Shown here one piece after another: positions 1 to 11,284 of a stretch of 64,000 bases of DNA (position 1 is the first letter of the stretch; each line of letters begins with the position of its first letter). The stretch lies in assembly GCF_026210795.1 (NCBI RefSeq), contig NC_089433.1:186001-250000 (forward strand), read 5' to 3'. The DNA comes from Rhizophagus irregularis. Lineage: Eukaryota > Glomeromycota > Glomeromycetes > Glomerales > Glomeraceae. The notes beneath the pieces were generated by a model. The model was given only the letters and a program-made list of their open reading frames with translations. It did not search any database and was not told the DNA's origin. Made by a program: the position numbers and the translations under genes.

Positions 1-3000
1 TTTGCGAAAGAATGAGCAGTTATTGATATTTGAAATTTAGAATGAAATTACCAAGAGGAATAGGACACAAATGATTTATGTCATTTACATTGAAAACTTT
101 AATTCTGTTCAGTTGATGTTTTCTGATGAGTTTATTCAATTGCTAGGTAAAGAAGAAAATTTGCTTAGATATAATTTGATTTTTCATGAATATTGATTAA
201 AATGATCCATTATATAATATGACTAGGAATATTTTTATTACATTGTAGAATTCTTTATTCTTTTGTATAAATAAAAAATTGTGTGCAATTCAATTTTTGA
301 TACCACAATTACATCCATAATTGCCCATTCGGGTGAAACTATAATGTTATTTTTGTAAAATAAGTGTCATATTAAGAACGCGAACCTTGCGAATCTCCGC
401 GTGAAAAATTTCTATACCTCTTTGAGACGAGATAAAATCATCATAATTCATTTCACTTCGTCACGAAATAATTACATTAAATAGTATGGAATAGTGATCA
501 TATGGGTCAGAGTTTAGTTTTACTATATAATCAATGAAAAATTAGGAATTTACTTAAATAATAATAAATGTATAAGTCTGCTAATGGGTTGTTTATTAAT
601 TCATTTAAATAATATTATTAAAATGAAAATCAGGAAATTAATCCTATAATTCGTACATAATGCATTTGTACTAATTCTTCTAAAACTACGAAATATAATT
701 ATCAACTTCCTTTCTTGATCCTAAAGCGATTTCTTTAAGAATTATATTACAGTCGGGTGAAAGAGACGGTTGGAATATATTCTCACTTATTTGGAATTTT
801 GAAGGGTCTGTTTGCAACAGTGATTTGGATAGTATATTTGGATAGTTATAAATATTGATGCTTTGATAATCTTGTTATAGTATATTCCTTGTTTAATCCT
901 AATATCATCAATATTGTCGAATTTCTTCGAAAGTAGTATTGAAACAAAGCCTTCTTAAGCTTACCGAAGTCAATCTTTTAAATCTTGAATCTTTTCAATT
1001 AAACTTGCCTGAGTTCTTGTTGGTTAATTTGGCTCGTTAATGATCATTCTCCAATTTTAACTTAACAATTTTTAAATTATCTGCTTATTACATTTAGGAA
1101 TAGACGCTTTTTTAAATCTTCAAATGACACGGTCTCATTTGGTTGCTGACTCATTATTTACTTGAAAGTCCGTCCCCATTACAAATCATTGCATGCGACC
1201 ACAATTCAAACAACCTTCTCCAAATGGCTTTCGAAACTCTAGTGTTTCATAGTCGCGCATATGTAAGCAAATCAAACATTGAATTTGACATCACTACAGT
1301 TTCAGAAACGGGCCTCGAAGAACTGAATGTCCTTTGAATTCTCATTAAAATCGCGTAGATCTTCGAAATGAGATTATTAAATTTTTAAAAAATTCATCTT
1401 CCACGAATTTAGGTGCGAAGGATGAAATTCCATCAATTGACTATCATATTTGAGCCGCTTTGTTATAACAAATAAACAATACAACTCAGCTTACTGCTTT
1501 AGCATACTTTTCAAGTTGTTATCCAGACATGCGCCTTTGTCAATATTAAATTTTACTCTGTTATTAAGAATCAAAGAACCACCCTGTAACACCTCAGCAT
1601 AAATCAAACTTTTTCTTGATTGAATTTGGTACATTATGCACAAGTGCAGTTGACGGCGTATTGTCAGAATTTTACTATGATCATGATATTGAAATAGAGT
1701 TAATAATAGTACTCCACGCACCCAGACATAGTCCCCAACACCAAATATTGTTATTATTTCATCAAGTTCAGACATTATATAAATAATTAACATAAAAATA
1801 AAAAGGTACTTTTTAGAAAAACGAGAAAAACTTTCGGGTGGCTTAACCACTTGAGAAATTGAAGATCTATATGAGTATTAAGCGGTTCTATATAAACATA
1901 TTACTATTTCGTGATCTGCGGTCGAATGTCAATGGTTACTTTGTCATTGTGGTGATATTTTGTTAGGCTATTGATTAAATTTTGAATCTTCTCTCATCCG
2001 AAAAGATATAAGTCAAGACTTTATTATTCTCATTCATCCTTAAAGGTCAACATTAACTTTCTTGCTATAACTATTATTATTTTTCTCGTTCCATTTTTTT
2101 CTAATTGAAGAAAAATAACTGCAAATTTCTTGTTTGTGAGGTAAATGTTGGAAAATAATTCCTAGACTTGTCATAACTATTATAAAAAAAAGCAATAATG
2201 ATTTATCATAACCATTATATGATTTAATGATTTTGTAGTTCAAAAATAAACTTGAGTTTTAACTCATAATTATTCTAATTATATAAAATAGATTGATAAT
2301 ACTAGATCCAATTTCTATATTATCATGGATATACCACGTAATAATTGCATAATGATTTCCTGCAACTTTCACCAAGCTTACGCTTATCATATAAAATATA
2401 GAACAAATCGTTTAATGGTTACCACTCATACGCTAATAAAAATTAGTAATGATAACTATGATAATGGTAAATAGGCAATATCGTGCCGCCAAGCTTCTGA
2501 TCTTCGATGTAAATATCGATAAGTTTTTTTCTTCATTGAAACCTTCCAAGACTCATACTTTTATAACTTTATCTCATAAACTTGAAGTGCCCAATTTTGA
2601 GTTCACTTAACATCCGAAGATTGGGAACTTTCAAAACCTTTCTTATGAGTATTAAATTTTAGTTAATTTTAATCCCGACCCTGCTCATTCCCCTCGCTCA
2701 TTGGCTTCTTTAGTCGCTACTAATCCATCAGTTTCTTCCCCTTTTACCATTAAGCAATGGTCCATAGCATAACCGTTTGGATGATTCAATCTGGATCATC
2801 CGCTGAAGTTTCGTACTCGGTAATGTAATTTCAACAGCGTTACTGAAAGATATGCGTCATGATGTACGAGAATATAACCAATCGTCTCGTAATGTAAACA
2901 TTTTAAAGTATTTTTGGATTAGGCTTAGCTATAGCGGAAGGTAAAAAGAATTAGAGATGATATTCTAATGATATATGCCTTATATTAAACACCTCACCTG

Positions 3001-3149
3001 AGATTTTTAATCTCCATTTTCAGCCGAACGATGATAACATTTCGTCAATTACAAAGAACAAAATATTTTTCTAGTAACAAACATGATTTAAATTAGATGT
3101 TCTGCAAAAGCATGTCAACCATGCGTATATCACGAGATCGTGAGTCAAA
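1..3149. other. AT-rich intergenic DNA, no gene recognised
   Basis: I see no ORF with a recognisable domain and no RNA gene. The short ORFs present, such as 1143-1337 on the plus strand, have no family resemblance. Slightly GC-richer patches at about 2670-2830 could be decayed coding or transposon DNA, but I cannot name them. Confidence 0.5.
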
Positions 3150-5370
3150 ACTCCTGTTATAATTCTCGGTACACAAATTACACTGGTTTTTTTCCGTTAC
3201 CATCAGATATGATAATTCTATTTTTGGCCTAAAGAAAATCATCATCGATGTATCTAGCAACGTAAAAGCTAAAATCCTTAGATTATGGAGAGTTAACATT
3301 GATGAGAGACGGAGAGTAATTTTCCTGATAATTTATTGAATGATGAAAATGAAATAAAAAAAACGGTTGGCGAAACCTTTAATGACGTCCGAGGGGGAAA
3401 TATTCGAGTTGTGGTAAGAGCTCCTGATACTGATAAGTGAGTCGTTTAGTAAACGCGTAATAACCTGCTCCTAAAAAACACATTCACACTACTGTCATCT
3501 AATTTCTTGTGTCTTGCCAACCATTAGAGCTCTGGAACAAAAGAAAATTTTCGGAAGAGTGTAAGAATGTACAGAATTGTCCTTGCATCTTTCAGTTTTT
3601 CGTCAAATATTTTGTTTGATCAGTGAGAAAGACATGGATGGTCAACGGCGCATTACGAGAAAATGATTGGTCCTCTCACTATTTTGTGGATCCACTAAAT
3701 TGTATAATGAAATTGAGAGACGAGTGTTATATGGAACACAGGCATCGGAAATCAACGCGCGTGATTAGAACAATATCGGAATTGGAAAAAAATAATTATA
3801 TATGCAACTAGTAAGTTTTACTCCTGTTTGCTAGAATCGCTTTTATACACATTCTAACTTGCCGTCTTCTTTATCTTTTCATGGTTTCTGAATCAGCTTG
3901 TCTTTTAAGTATATTTGAATTCACTTGGAATAAATCTCAGTATTGGTAAACGTACAAATAAATATAAAAAGTAGTGATGATTTCCTAGTATAACAGGCTG
4001 GGAGGAAGCTGGAAATAAAGGAGATGAACGTATTATTCTTTTTTTTTTTGATGAGTTCGAAAGATTATTTGAAATGAATGAGGATATTCGCTCCAATTTC
4101 CTGTGTATTCTTCGCGCCACCAGAAACTCCATTGAAAACTTTGTCATCCAAACTATCGTCGTAATTGGTACATACAGTATCCTGTATACAAATTCGCAGA
4201 AAACTTCACCCTTCAATATTAAGGTCCTGGTCCGTAATCCAAATTTCACCCTGGGACAAGTGCGAGCGCTATTTAAAGATTTTGGAGAAGATAATAAGAT
4301 GGATTTCGAACAGCAAATCATCGAGGATATCTTTATACAAACAAATGGGTACGTGAAAATGTCCAGACCAAATATAAACTATCTTTTATCAACTAATAAA
4401 TCGTATTATAATAGGCATGCAGCCTTTGTCTGTCTTTGTGGACGAGCAATTGAAGACAATCTCATCAGAATACTCGATAATGAACGAATCTTAAGTTATG
4501 AAATTTGGGAACGATACAAAGTCAGATCATTAATGGATACTATTGTTATGTACCCAACATTCCGAAATATGGTTCAGTCTCTCCGGGGTTCAAAAGCTAA
4601 GATATGATTGATTTTTTCGGAAAATTTCCTAGCAGATTTTGGACATAAAGTAAAATCTACTGATGCAGAGTATCTTGCTGACGAAGGAGTTCTGGTTCGT
4701 GGTGAAGTTGTTGGATCATTCAAACTTTCTTCTCCTTTGGTGCGTTGGTTGATCCTTCAACATGTAATTCCTGCTGTATTTCCATCCTTCCCTCCCTTTC
4801 TTAGTTGGTACTAGAAACTTGGATACTTTATATGCCTTAAGGCTTGCTATTAAATATTTTTGATAAGGATGTTATTTTTCAGGCTCGTTATCATCCATTC
4901 AAGTTGTTAAACTACCAGTCAATCGTAAGTCAAATCAACCTGTTCCAAGAGAAAGCGTCTATGACGCCAAATTATACCTAATTTTGCAGAATTGACTTAG
5001 TCCATCAAATTTTCAAGTTACGGGCCAATGTCAGCATAAATATAGTAACGTCATAGATATGCCCTATGGCCAAAGAATCGTTCTCGAACTCTTAGCGACA
5101 GCAAGTAACGTCGATCTCAATGAATACTTTCAATGGGCTCTTCAATATGCGGATCTACTCTCCGCACATGAAACTTGGATCGTTCATATAACATGTGAAG
5201 ATAGATATATTAATCATCCTCATTGGCCATCTATTTCTCAATTAAAAAGGAATCTTAATGTTGCACATTTTTACCATGATACTTTATTTAGTAGAATTGA
5301 ATTAATTGCAGGCTGGTGGAATTTTAGTAAACACGAAATGTATACTTATAAAAATTCTATTAATATATAA
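3150..5370 (+). pseudogene. Crinkler (CRN)-family protein, AAA-like ATPase plus C-terminal nuclease-like region, broken
   Basis: Pieces of one CRN-type protein appear in order. The header (about 3150-3434) contains LRLWRVNI and, in another frame, IRVVVRAPDTDK, the typical end of a CRN header. Then come GALRENDWSSHYFVDPL (3623-3811) and a Walker-B-like stretch IILFFFDEFERLF (4033-4070) with the rest of an AAA-like domain (4074-4607). ENFLADFGHKVKSTDAEYL follows at 4617, and the C-terminal region with PYGQRIVLELLATAS (5059-5370) resembles the PD-(D/E)XK-like end of glomeromycete CRNs. Breaks are visible: a frameshift near a T7 run at 3187-3193, another in the header near 3300, and in-frame TGA codons at 4605 and 4993. 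4808-4882 fits an intron. CRN proteins are known in oomycetes and AM fungi as candidate effectors. This copy cannot make one protein. I saw no Walker A motif in the residual frames. Confidence 0.75.
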
Positions 5371-5568
5371 TGCTAAGTGTTTAATCTTGACAAAATCATT
5401 GAGAAAAGGAAATTTGTTTTTATACATTGTTATATGTTATTCATATCTTGCGTTACTAAAAATAATGTATCTCGTGATTTTTTCATTACTTAGTGAAATG
5501 TTACAAAAAAAATTACAATATACAAAATGAAAAAATCTTTATTTAGGTTTTGTTAGTTGGTATTGCCT

Positions 5569-5781
5569 AATTATAATCGATTCTTTATAGGCTTCCACTA
5601 TCTCTTTCTTGAAAGATCTCTTACCTCATCATTGTGTACCCATAACACTCCTTAACCAATTAATTTCATCACGGTATTCTTTAAGCTGATCCTTCAATCA
5701 GCCAACCTCTCAATCATCATTTAAAAGCTGTTTTTCTAACGAAGCTATTATTTCATCACGGCTTTTAACGATTTTTAAGTA
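5569..5781 (-). pseudogene. Coiled-coil fragment, possibly the decayed 3' exon of the SAM-domain gene at 6848-7073
   Basis: On the minus strand this reads as a charged heptad-like sequence (IVKSRDEIIASLEKQL, then LKDQLKEYRDEINWLRSV) interrupted by several in-frame TGA codons. A coiled coil after an N-terminal SAM domain is a layout I associate with glomeromycete SAM proteins. The intact SAM exon upstream on the same strand ends at a strong GTAAGT donor, so this may be its old downstream exon. The link is inference, as about 1 kb separates them. Confidence 0.35.
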
Positions 5782-6847
5782 TACTGTATATGTAAATAAT
5801 AAGTGATTCAATTTGTAAATATAGAGGAAGTGGAGCAAAGTTCCTCTCATTAATTTATTTTTTATGTGAATTTCTCAGATTATAGAATTCTAGGATGCTT
5901 AGAAAATATCATTTTCCATTATTACTTAAAGCGAATTGATTAGCTCCTTCGATCTATTAAAACAGATATATGGTGATGCCTTATATCTCAAAAAGTACTT
6001 ATTATTTCTAGAACAAACAAGTAGCATCTTATTTATTTCAAATTTATAAAAAGAATCAAAATACAGTCAAGCTTATTATAGTGAACCCTCAGTTCTAACA
6101 TTTTTGTTGAATATTCACAAAATCGCAAGATTTCTTATAGTAAACTTTATATTAATACAAAAAAAAATGGGTCTTTTAACGAAAGTTCTTTGTTAATTTT
6201 TGATTTAAAGCATTAAGAACTCTCAATTCTGTGTAATTAGTTGTAATATTATAGCTTTTTATCATCATCATCAATGATAGTATTTTTGATCAGAATCACA
6301 TTCTTTGCGTCATTGAGGATAAATAACTATGAAGATAAACAACTACCTGGGAAATTCATCAAACTTCAATCTTATCCCACGATCATACAAATTTGTGTAT
6401 GGCTTAATTAAATAGAAATCTAAATCCATTTTCTTGAGTTTGAATATTTCTCATATGATCGTATCTGTATTTTAAATTTCTAATTATGATTTAAATTCTC
6501 TTTTGGTAATGATCATTTAATCGCTCCCTTTGAATGTTGAATTATTATTGATTGGTCAGCATTTATATTTCATAATTTTTAACTATAAAGACTGTCGCCA
6601 TCAAAAGATTATTTGTTGAAAATAGCATACTTTATTACAATTAGAGTGAACATCACGCAAAAATATAATTAAATGATTCCCATCTTTTTGCATTCCATAA
6701 AATAAATTATTAATTGATATATTAATACTATCTCTTTTTTAGTTTTCTTAAGCAACCTTTCTAACGCGAATTAATGCCTTAATTTCGAAAAATAAGTTAG
6801 TAGATTATAACCTTCCATAGCTTTAAAGATTACAGCGAATTACTTAC
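5782..6847. other. AT-rich DNA between the SAM exon and the coiled-coil remnant
   Basis: No ORF of note. If the SAM gene is still spliced, this is intron; otherwise it is plain spacer. Confidence 0.4.
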
Positions 6848-7073
6848 CTAATTTTTCTCTTAAGCTTTCAACAAAGTCTGCAAGATCGGAAGCAGGTCCA
6901 CCCTTCATACCGTAGCTTCTGAGTTTTTCTTCAGTCAGCTTAAGGAAGGAACGACCGGTAATTCTCTCTTTGCGAATAATATCAAAATCTTCCTCTATAA
7001 GTTGTTGTAAGTCGTCATGTACCCGCAAATACGAGATAAGTTCTTCTGTATCATAGTGGATTATTTCAGACAT
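6848..7073 (-). CDS. SAM-domain protein, first exon only
   Basis: The 75-codon exon starts at ATG 7073. It encodes one sterile-alpha-motif domain: YDTEELISYLRVHDDL opens it, and TGRSFLKLTEEKLRSYGM gives the core helices up to ADFVESLREKL. The exon ends ATTAG followed by GTAAGT (donor at 6847), so the apparent stop just after it is probably intronic. SAM domains mediate protein-protein or RNA contacts, and nothing here says which. The downstream exon is unclear; a coiled-coil relic with stops lies at 5569-5781. The gene is therefore either a short protein ending in retained intron or a partly decayed gene. Confidence 0.6.
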
Positions 7074-8193
7074 GCTTTTATTGTGGAATTAAACCTTGGG
7101 CCATTCATTTTTGGGAATAGTTATTTTCGTTACATTACACGAAGTAAAAATCAACTAATTACGTGATCTAAAATATTTCCACATCCTTTTATTTGTCACA
7201 TGGTTAATATCCTTAATGCCGGCCAATTTTCGTTGATCACTAAAACTCTTACTTTTTCTCAAAAGTATTGTTATATCACATTTACCAAAAGTATTTTTGA
7301 CATTTTTCATGCATTATTTGAAAACAAATATCTACAATTAACTAGGTATTGGCTAGATCTAAGTTTGCTTTTGATAAAATAAATAAATCTCTTATAATAA
7401 ATTCCTTCAAATAGATTAATTGATTGATTAAGATCTTTTTTTACCTGTTTCGGTTGAAGTAATAAGGGTCCAAACTTTCCTTACAAAACAATACAAATAT
7501 AGGAGTGAGAGATTGCATTAGTGATTAATGAACCAGAAAGTAAATTTGCTGTTTATAATTGAAAGTGAATTTGTCAGTGATATTTTGAAATATTTAATTA
7601 GGAATTAAAAATAACAATTTCGAATTATGTAAATTGAAAGTACAGTAAGCGAAAGGACTATATTTTAAGTAATAGAATCATCTTTAAGAGAAATTGATTC
7701 CATTAAAGATTTGGATGTAATTTCATGTCTAGTTGTCATACGTCTACGAAGATTACGAACATAGGATTGTGGTTTTAATCATAGGACGGGATTGAGTCGA
7801 AGTAATAAGTTTATTATTTATAAAAAAAGACTGTTGTATGGCCAGTATTAGTATCTAATTAAGATCATATGATAAACTCCCTTTTGCTTTATACATACTA
7901 AAAATGCTTTTTTCCTGCCTGCTAAAATTTGATGCAAGGTTAGCTTTAAGAAAAGTGCAAATATAAACTTGTTTTTATAACGAGTTTATGGTTTTATGCG
8001 TGGTAATAATTTACTTGTAATTCTCGCCGAAAAAAAATCTTGGTCTAACTATAGTAGACAAAGATTTATACGACATAAACATGCGAAAACATTTGTCCCG
8101 TCACAATTCGAGAAAGTGGACGTTAATGGATTAACTTATACATGAATTTCTAGAAATTTGTCGTCAGATTTCATAAGACCATATTTATCAACT
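7074..8193. other. AT-rich intergenic DNA, no gene recognised
   Basis: Only short ORFs without domains. The end of this stretch runs into a dispersed repeat that starts with GGTATCCGATCAAAATC. Confidence 0.45.
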
Positions 8194-8363
8194 GGTATCC
8201 GATCAAAATCTTGAAAGTCACTTGCACGACTAACAAAATCCTGACAAGCCATTATATCGACAATTTTGTAAATCTAATGATGAGTGTTCTAATAAAATAA
8301 TTTGCTGCAATATGTAATATTTAGTTTATGATAAAATGTGGTAAATTTTATAATTTTGTTCAG
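8194..8363. mobile_element. Degenerate, one-sided copy of the palindromic MITE at 30041-30313
   Basis: It shares GGTATCCGATCAAAATC, then CATTATATCGACAATTTTG, then GTTCTAATAAAATAATTTG in the same order as the 30-kb element. The right inverted arm is absent and an internal stretch is missing. This is a decayed, truncated copy of a non-autonomous DNA transposon. Confidence 0.6.
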
Positions 8364-8485
8364 AATAATCAACTTTGTAATACACTCTTAACTTATTAAC
8401 CCTTTATACACTACAGTATAAAAAGTATCATTCATAAATGATTTTAAGACTATTTATATTTTAATTTTTTTATACTTAGATATTT

Positions 8486-8661
8486 TTATTTATTTATTTA
8501 TTTTATGTGAAGTTGGCAAGGGCATCAAAGGAGTATAATCTACCCAAAGGGTAGGGAAACTCCACTATAGAACCTGTCATCCGTCAAGGCCTAAACCAGG
8601 CCGGAGTGCCGGACCCTTACTTCTAATTAAAGAGAACCCTTACGACCAATTGAGGATAGTA
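8486..8661 (-). mobile_element. 176-bp SINE-like or LINE 3'-end insertion with target-site duplication
   Basis: The 17-bp sequence TTTATACTTAGATATTT occurs at 8469-8485 and again at 8662-8678, flanking this segment. That is the pattern of a target-site duplication. The left end is a (TTTA)n run, the A-rich tail of an element inserted on the minus strand. The body is far richer in GC than its surroundings, for example AGGCCGGAGTGCCGG. It shares a GTAAGGGTCCG-type motif (minus strand) with the 3' region of the LINE at 56.7-61.4 kb, so it may be a 5'-truncated LINE rather than a true SINE. I could not find convincing Pol III A and B boxes. Confidence 0.7.
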
Positions 8662-8859
8662 TTTATACTTAGATATTTATACAACTTTTATCTTCCTAAT
8701 ATTTAAAAACACTGCAATCACGTGGGCGTTACGTTTAGACTAACCACATAAATAACAATTTACAATTGTGTAACTGCAGTGTGTAATGCAAAGTATAAAT
8801 CTTGATTTTTTACATGATAGGCACGCGTCATACGCGATTACCGTAATTAAAAAAAAAGC

Positions 8860-9650
8860 AAAAAAGTAAGAAGCAAAAAAAAAAAGTTAGAACAAAGTTA
8901 AAGAAAGAAAAAAAGAGAACAAAGGAACGAAAAAAAGAACCCACCTATATGGAACCGAAATACCAAAGCGCCGAAATTGCCGAAGAACAGGACCTATCGA
9001 GGAAATGAAGTTAGCACAAAGTTAAAGAACAAAAAAAGAATGGAACCGAAATGTTAAAGCGCCGAAGTTGCCAAAGAGCCAGGACCTAAAAGGAAAGAAG
9101 AGTTAGAACGATAGAACAAAGAGCCGAAATGCCGAAGAGCTGGGATCTAAGAGGAAAGAAGAGTTAGAACAATATAACGAACGAAAAAAAAGACAAAAAG
9201 AGAAAAAAAAATGAAAAAAAGTACCTTGGAACCTTGAAACCGAAATATCAAGGCCGAAGAGCCGGGACCTATTGAGCAAAACATAAAAAACAAAAATAAA
9301 ATCCCTTGGTAAACTATATAATTTTGCTTTTCTTACTTTTTTTGAGATGTTAAATGAGTTATATTAATTGGAAATTTTTTACATTATAGTTCCCCGTTAT
9401 CCTTATGTACTTGCATTTGAACCATCTGTTATTGAAGTGCGTCATGTCTGGGAGGAAAGAATAGTCAGAACGAACAAAAAAAATGAAAAAAAGATGCACC
9501 TTAGAACCAAAGAGCCGAAAACTGAAGAGTCAAAATGCCGAAGTGCTTGGACCTAAGAGAAAAAAAAAGTTAAAACGAAGTTAAAGAACGAAAAAAGAGA
9601 ATAAAGGAGCGCAAAAACAAGAACCACCTGTATGTGAAACTGAAATGGCA
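8860..9650. repeat. Degenerate purine-rich tandem repeat (minisatellite-like)
   Basis: The plus strand is strongly purine-biased. It repeats, with variation, blocks such as CCGAAATACCAAAGCGCCGA, GAGCCGGGACCTA and GAGTTAGAACAAAGTTAAAG over nearly 800 bp. Unit spacing varies, roughly 60-100 bp. Small ORFs inside (for example 9368-9556) are by-products of the repeat. Confidence 0.7.
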
Positions 9651-9835
9651 AGGCGCAGGTATTATATATAAATAATTAAAATTTTACTTTATATATGTTT
9701 TTAAGTTTTAAATATTAACTGTTAACGTAGTTAACAGGTGAATCCTAGTTTTTTTTTAATAAAAGGAGACTTTTTTCCCTTAAAAATATTAAGAATCACG
9801 CGTCAATAAATAAATTTAACCAAAAAAATTTTCAG

Positions 9836-10129
9836 GTATTCAGCAATAATGAACGAATTTTTCATGCGCAAGTCTTCAGAATGAAATATTTTGGACTTTT
9901 TTTTGAATGCAGTATAGAAGAATTTATGCAGAAGATAGAAGCTTACATTACGTCACTCAGGGCCATCGCTGATACTCAGGAAGGCAGAAGGAGCGAACGA
10001 GCAAAAGAGTTTCTCAATAATTATAAAAAGGCGAGTTTATTTTTTTTTTTGGCTAAAAACATAGATAAGAAATTTGGTGGCGTGGCAGAGGGACTTTGGG
10101 TCCTTGTGTCATTCAAGTCTTCGAGATGA
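9836..10129 (+). CDS. Hypothetical exon, possibly retroelement gag-like
   Basis: A splice acceptor (TTTTCAG) at 9855 minus 20 opens a frame at 9836 that runs through ATG 9881 to a stop at 10129. The middle has an amphipathic, charged stretch (EEFMQKIEAYITSLRAIAD, then RRSERAKEFLNNYKK) before low-complexity phenylalanines. This loosely recalls gag-type N-termini of fungal retroelements, but no diagnostic motif is present. The last part (after about 10030) may be non-coding. Treat it as an orphan exon of unknown function. Confidence 0.25.
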   Translation, partial: VFSNNERIFHAQVFRMKYFGLFFECSIEEFMQKIEAYITSLRAIADTQEGRRSERAKEFLNNYKKASLFFFLAKNIDKKFGGVAEGLWVLVSFKSSR

Positions 10130-10147
10130 GCTACGAAGCTAATGTTA

Positions 10148-10265
10148 GGGCGCAGAGAATCTTTGAGATTAGCTGACGTTCAAGACTTTGAGTTGACCTG
10201 GCATTGGCCCCACCGGGGCGCAGAAAATCTTTGAGATTGGCTGACGTTCAAAACTTTGAGTTGAA
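10148..10265. repeat. Two-copy direct repeat, period about 68 bp
   Basis: GGGCGCAGAgAATCTTTGAG with the following GCTGACGTTCAA and ACTTTGAGTTGA occurs twice, near 10148 and 10216, with a few substitutions. Confidence 0.75.
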
Positions 10266-10344
10266 CTAGTGGGATGCAAAGAACAGATGGGAAATTCAGA
10301 AGCATGTTAAGAATAATACTAATGATCCTTCTTTTTAGGACGAC

Positions 10345-10490
10345 CAGCTGGGGCCAGTGAAAGGCTTCAGTGAAATGTGTTTCGGCAAAATCGAAGTGTC
10401 CACCCAGGGAAATGGTATATCAGCGAAACGAAATTGCTTCGGTGAAATGGGTTTCGGTGAAAAGGACTTTGGCGAAAAGTCGGATACCCT
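10345..10490. repeat. TTTCGGTGAAA-type repeat block
   Basis: Imperfect repeats of TTTCGGTGAAATG and relatives (GGCTTCAGTGAAATG, TTTCGGCAAAATCG, GACTTTGGCGAAAAG). The same motif family makes up both ends of the element at 32540-33068, so this is probably a decayed end of that element type. Confidence 0.5.
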
Positions 10491-11284
10491 TTTCTCATAT
10501 TATCTTCGTTGAAAAAAACATAATATCATAAGTTTTTTCGCGTTTACTCCAATTAATTTATCAAAAGCCCTTATACTTTATAGTTATAATGAGTATATAT
10601 TCTGTTTCATCTTCTTTCGTTACTTCCTCTCTGTTTTCTTTTGATAGTTGCCTTACGAATTTGTGGCAATTTCCATTAGCCAGGAATTAATAATGGGTTT
10701 GATTCATATGACAAACAAGTTATGTTCAGAAACTATGGCTACTAGAAATGGTTTCAAATTGTAGGGTTGTAACGTCTTATTACTGTTCAATAGCTAAATC
10801 TATTTTTGCGATTATCTGAAAGAAATTATATTGTGCATAAATAAAATTCCCTCGTGCAGACGGCCATTCTTAAAATATCATTTTATTTTCTATAGTCCGA
10901 AGATGTACGAAACACGGTCATGTAATTAATTAATTATGAGCGAAATTTTCTATTACCATCACCAAAATCAATCCTTATTTTAAATCCATTGCTCTTATTC
11001 ACGTACGCCTAATCCAATATTTGTTTAAGATAATCAAACAATAAGCTTTATTTAATTTAAGAAAAAATAATTAAACTTTATGATACAGTCAGTATATTGC
11101 ACATTGTACCATATAATAATAAATTATGCTAATAAAAACTCAACACAATCTGGAAAGATCAAATAAATTTTATCACTATTAATATGTTGAGATCATGTGA
11201 AATATTTTGTGTGATGAGGCTAACGTAGAAAGTAAAGGAAAAGTAAAAAAAAAGGTGAATAATAATAATGTTGATAATAATTAC
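10491..11284. other. Intergenic DNA 3' of the hydrolase-phosphatase gene
   Basis: AT-rich, no ORF or RNA gene recognised. It should contain the 3' UTR of the minus-strand gene ending at 11285. Confidence 0.45.

Noticed and set aside
1143-1337. 64-codon plus ORF
   Set aside because: No domain, no splice context, and expected by chance in this length of sequence.
4608-4814. Separate 68-codon gene
   Set aside because: It is the same frame as the preceding CRN ORF after an in-frame TGA, so it is part of the pseudogene.
10339-10512. Long open frame after a CTTTTTAG acceptor, possibly a second exon for the 9836-10129 ORF
   Set aside because: The sequence is the TTTCGGTGAAA repeat family found elsewhere as non-coding element ends; joining would need an unusual GC donor.
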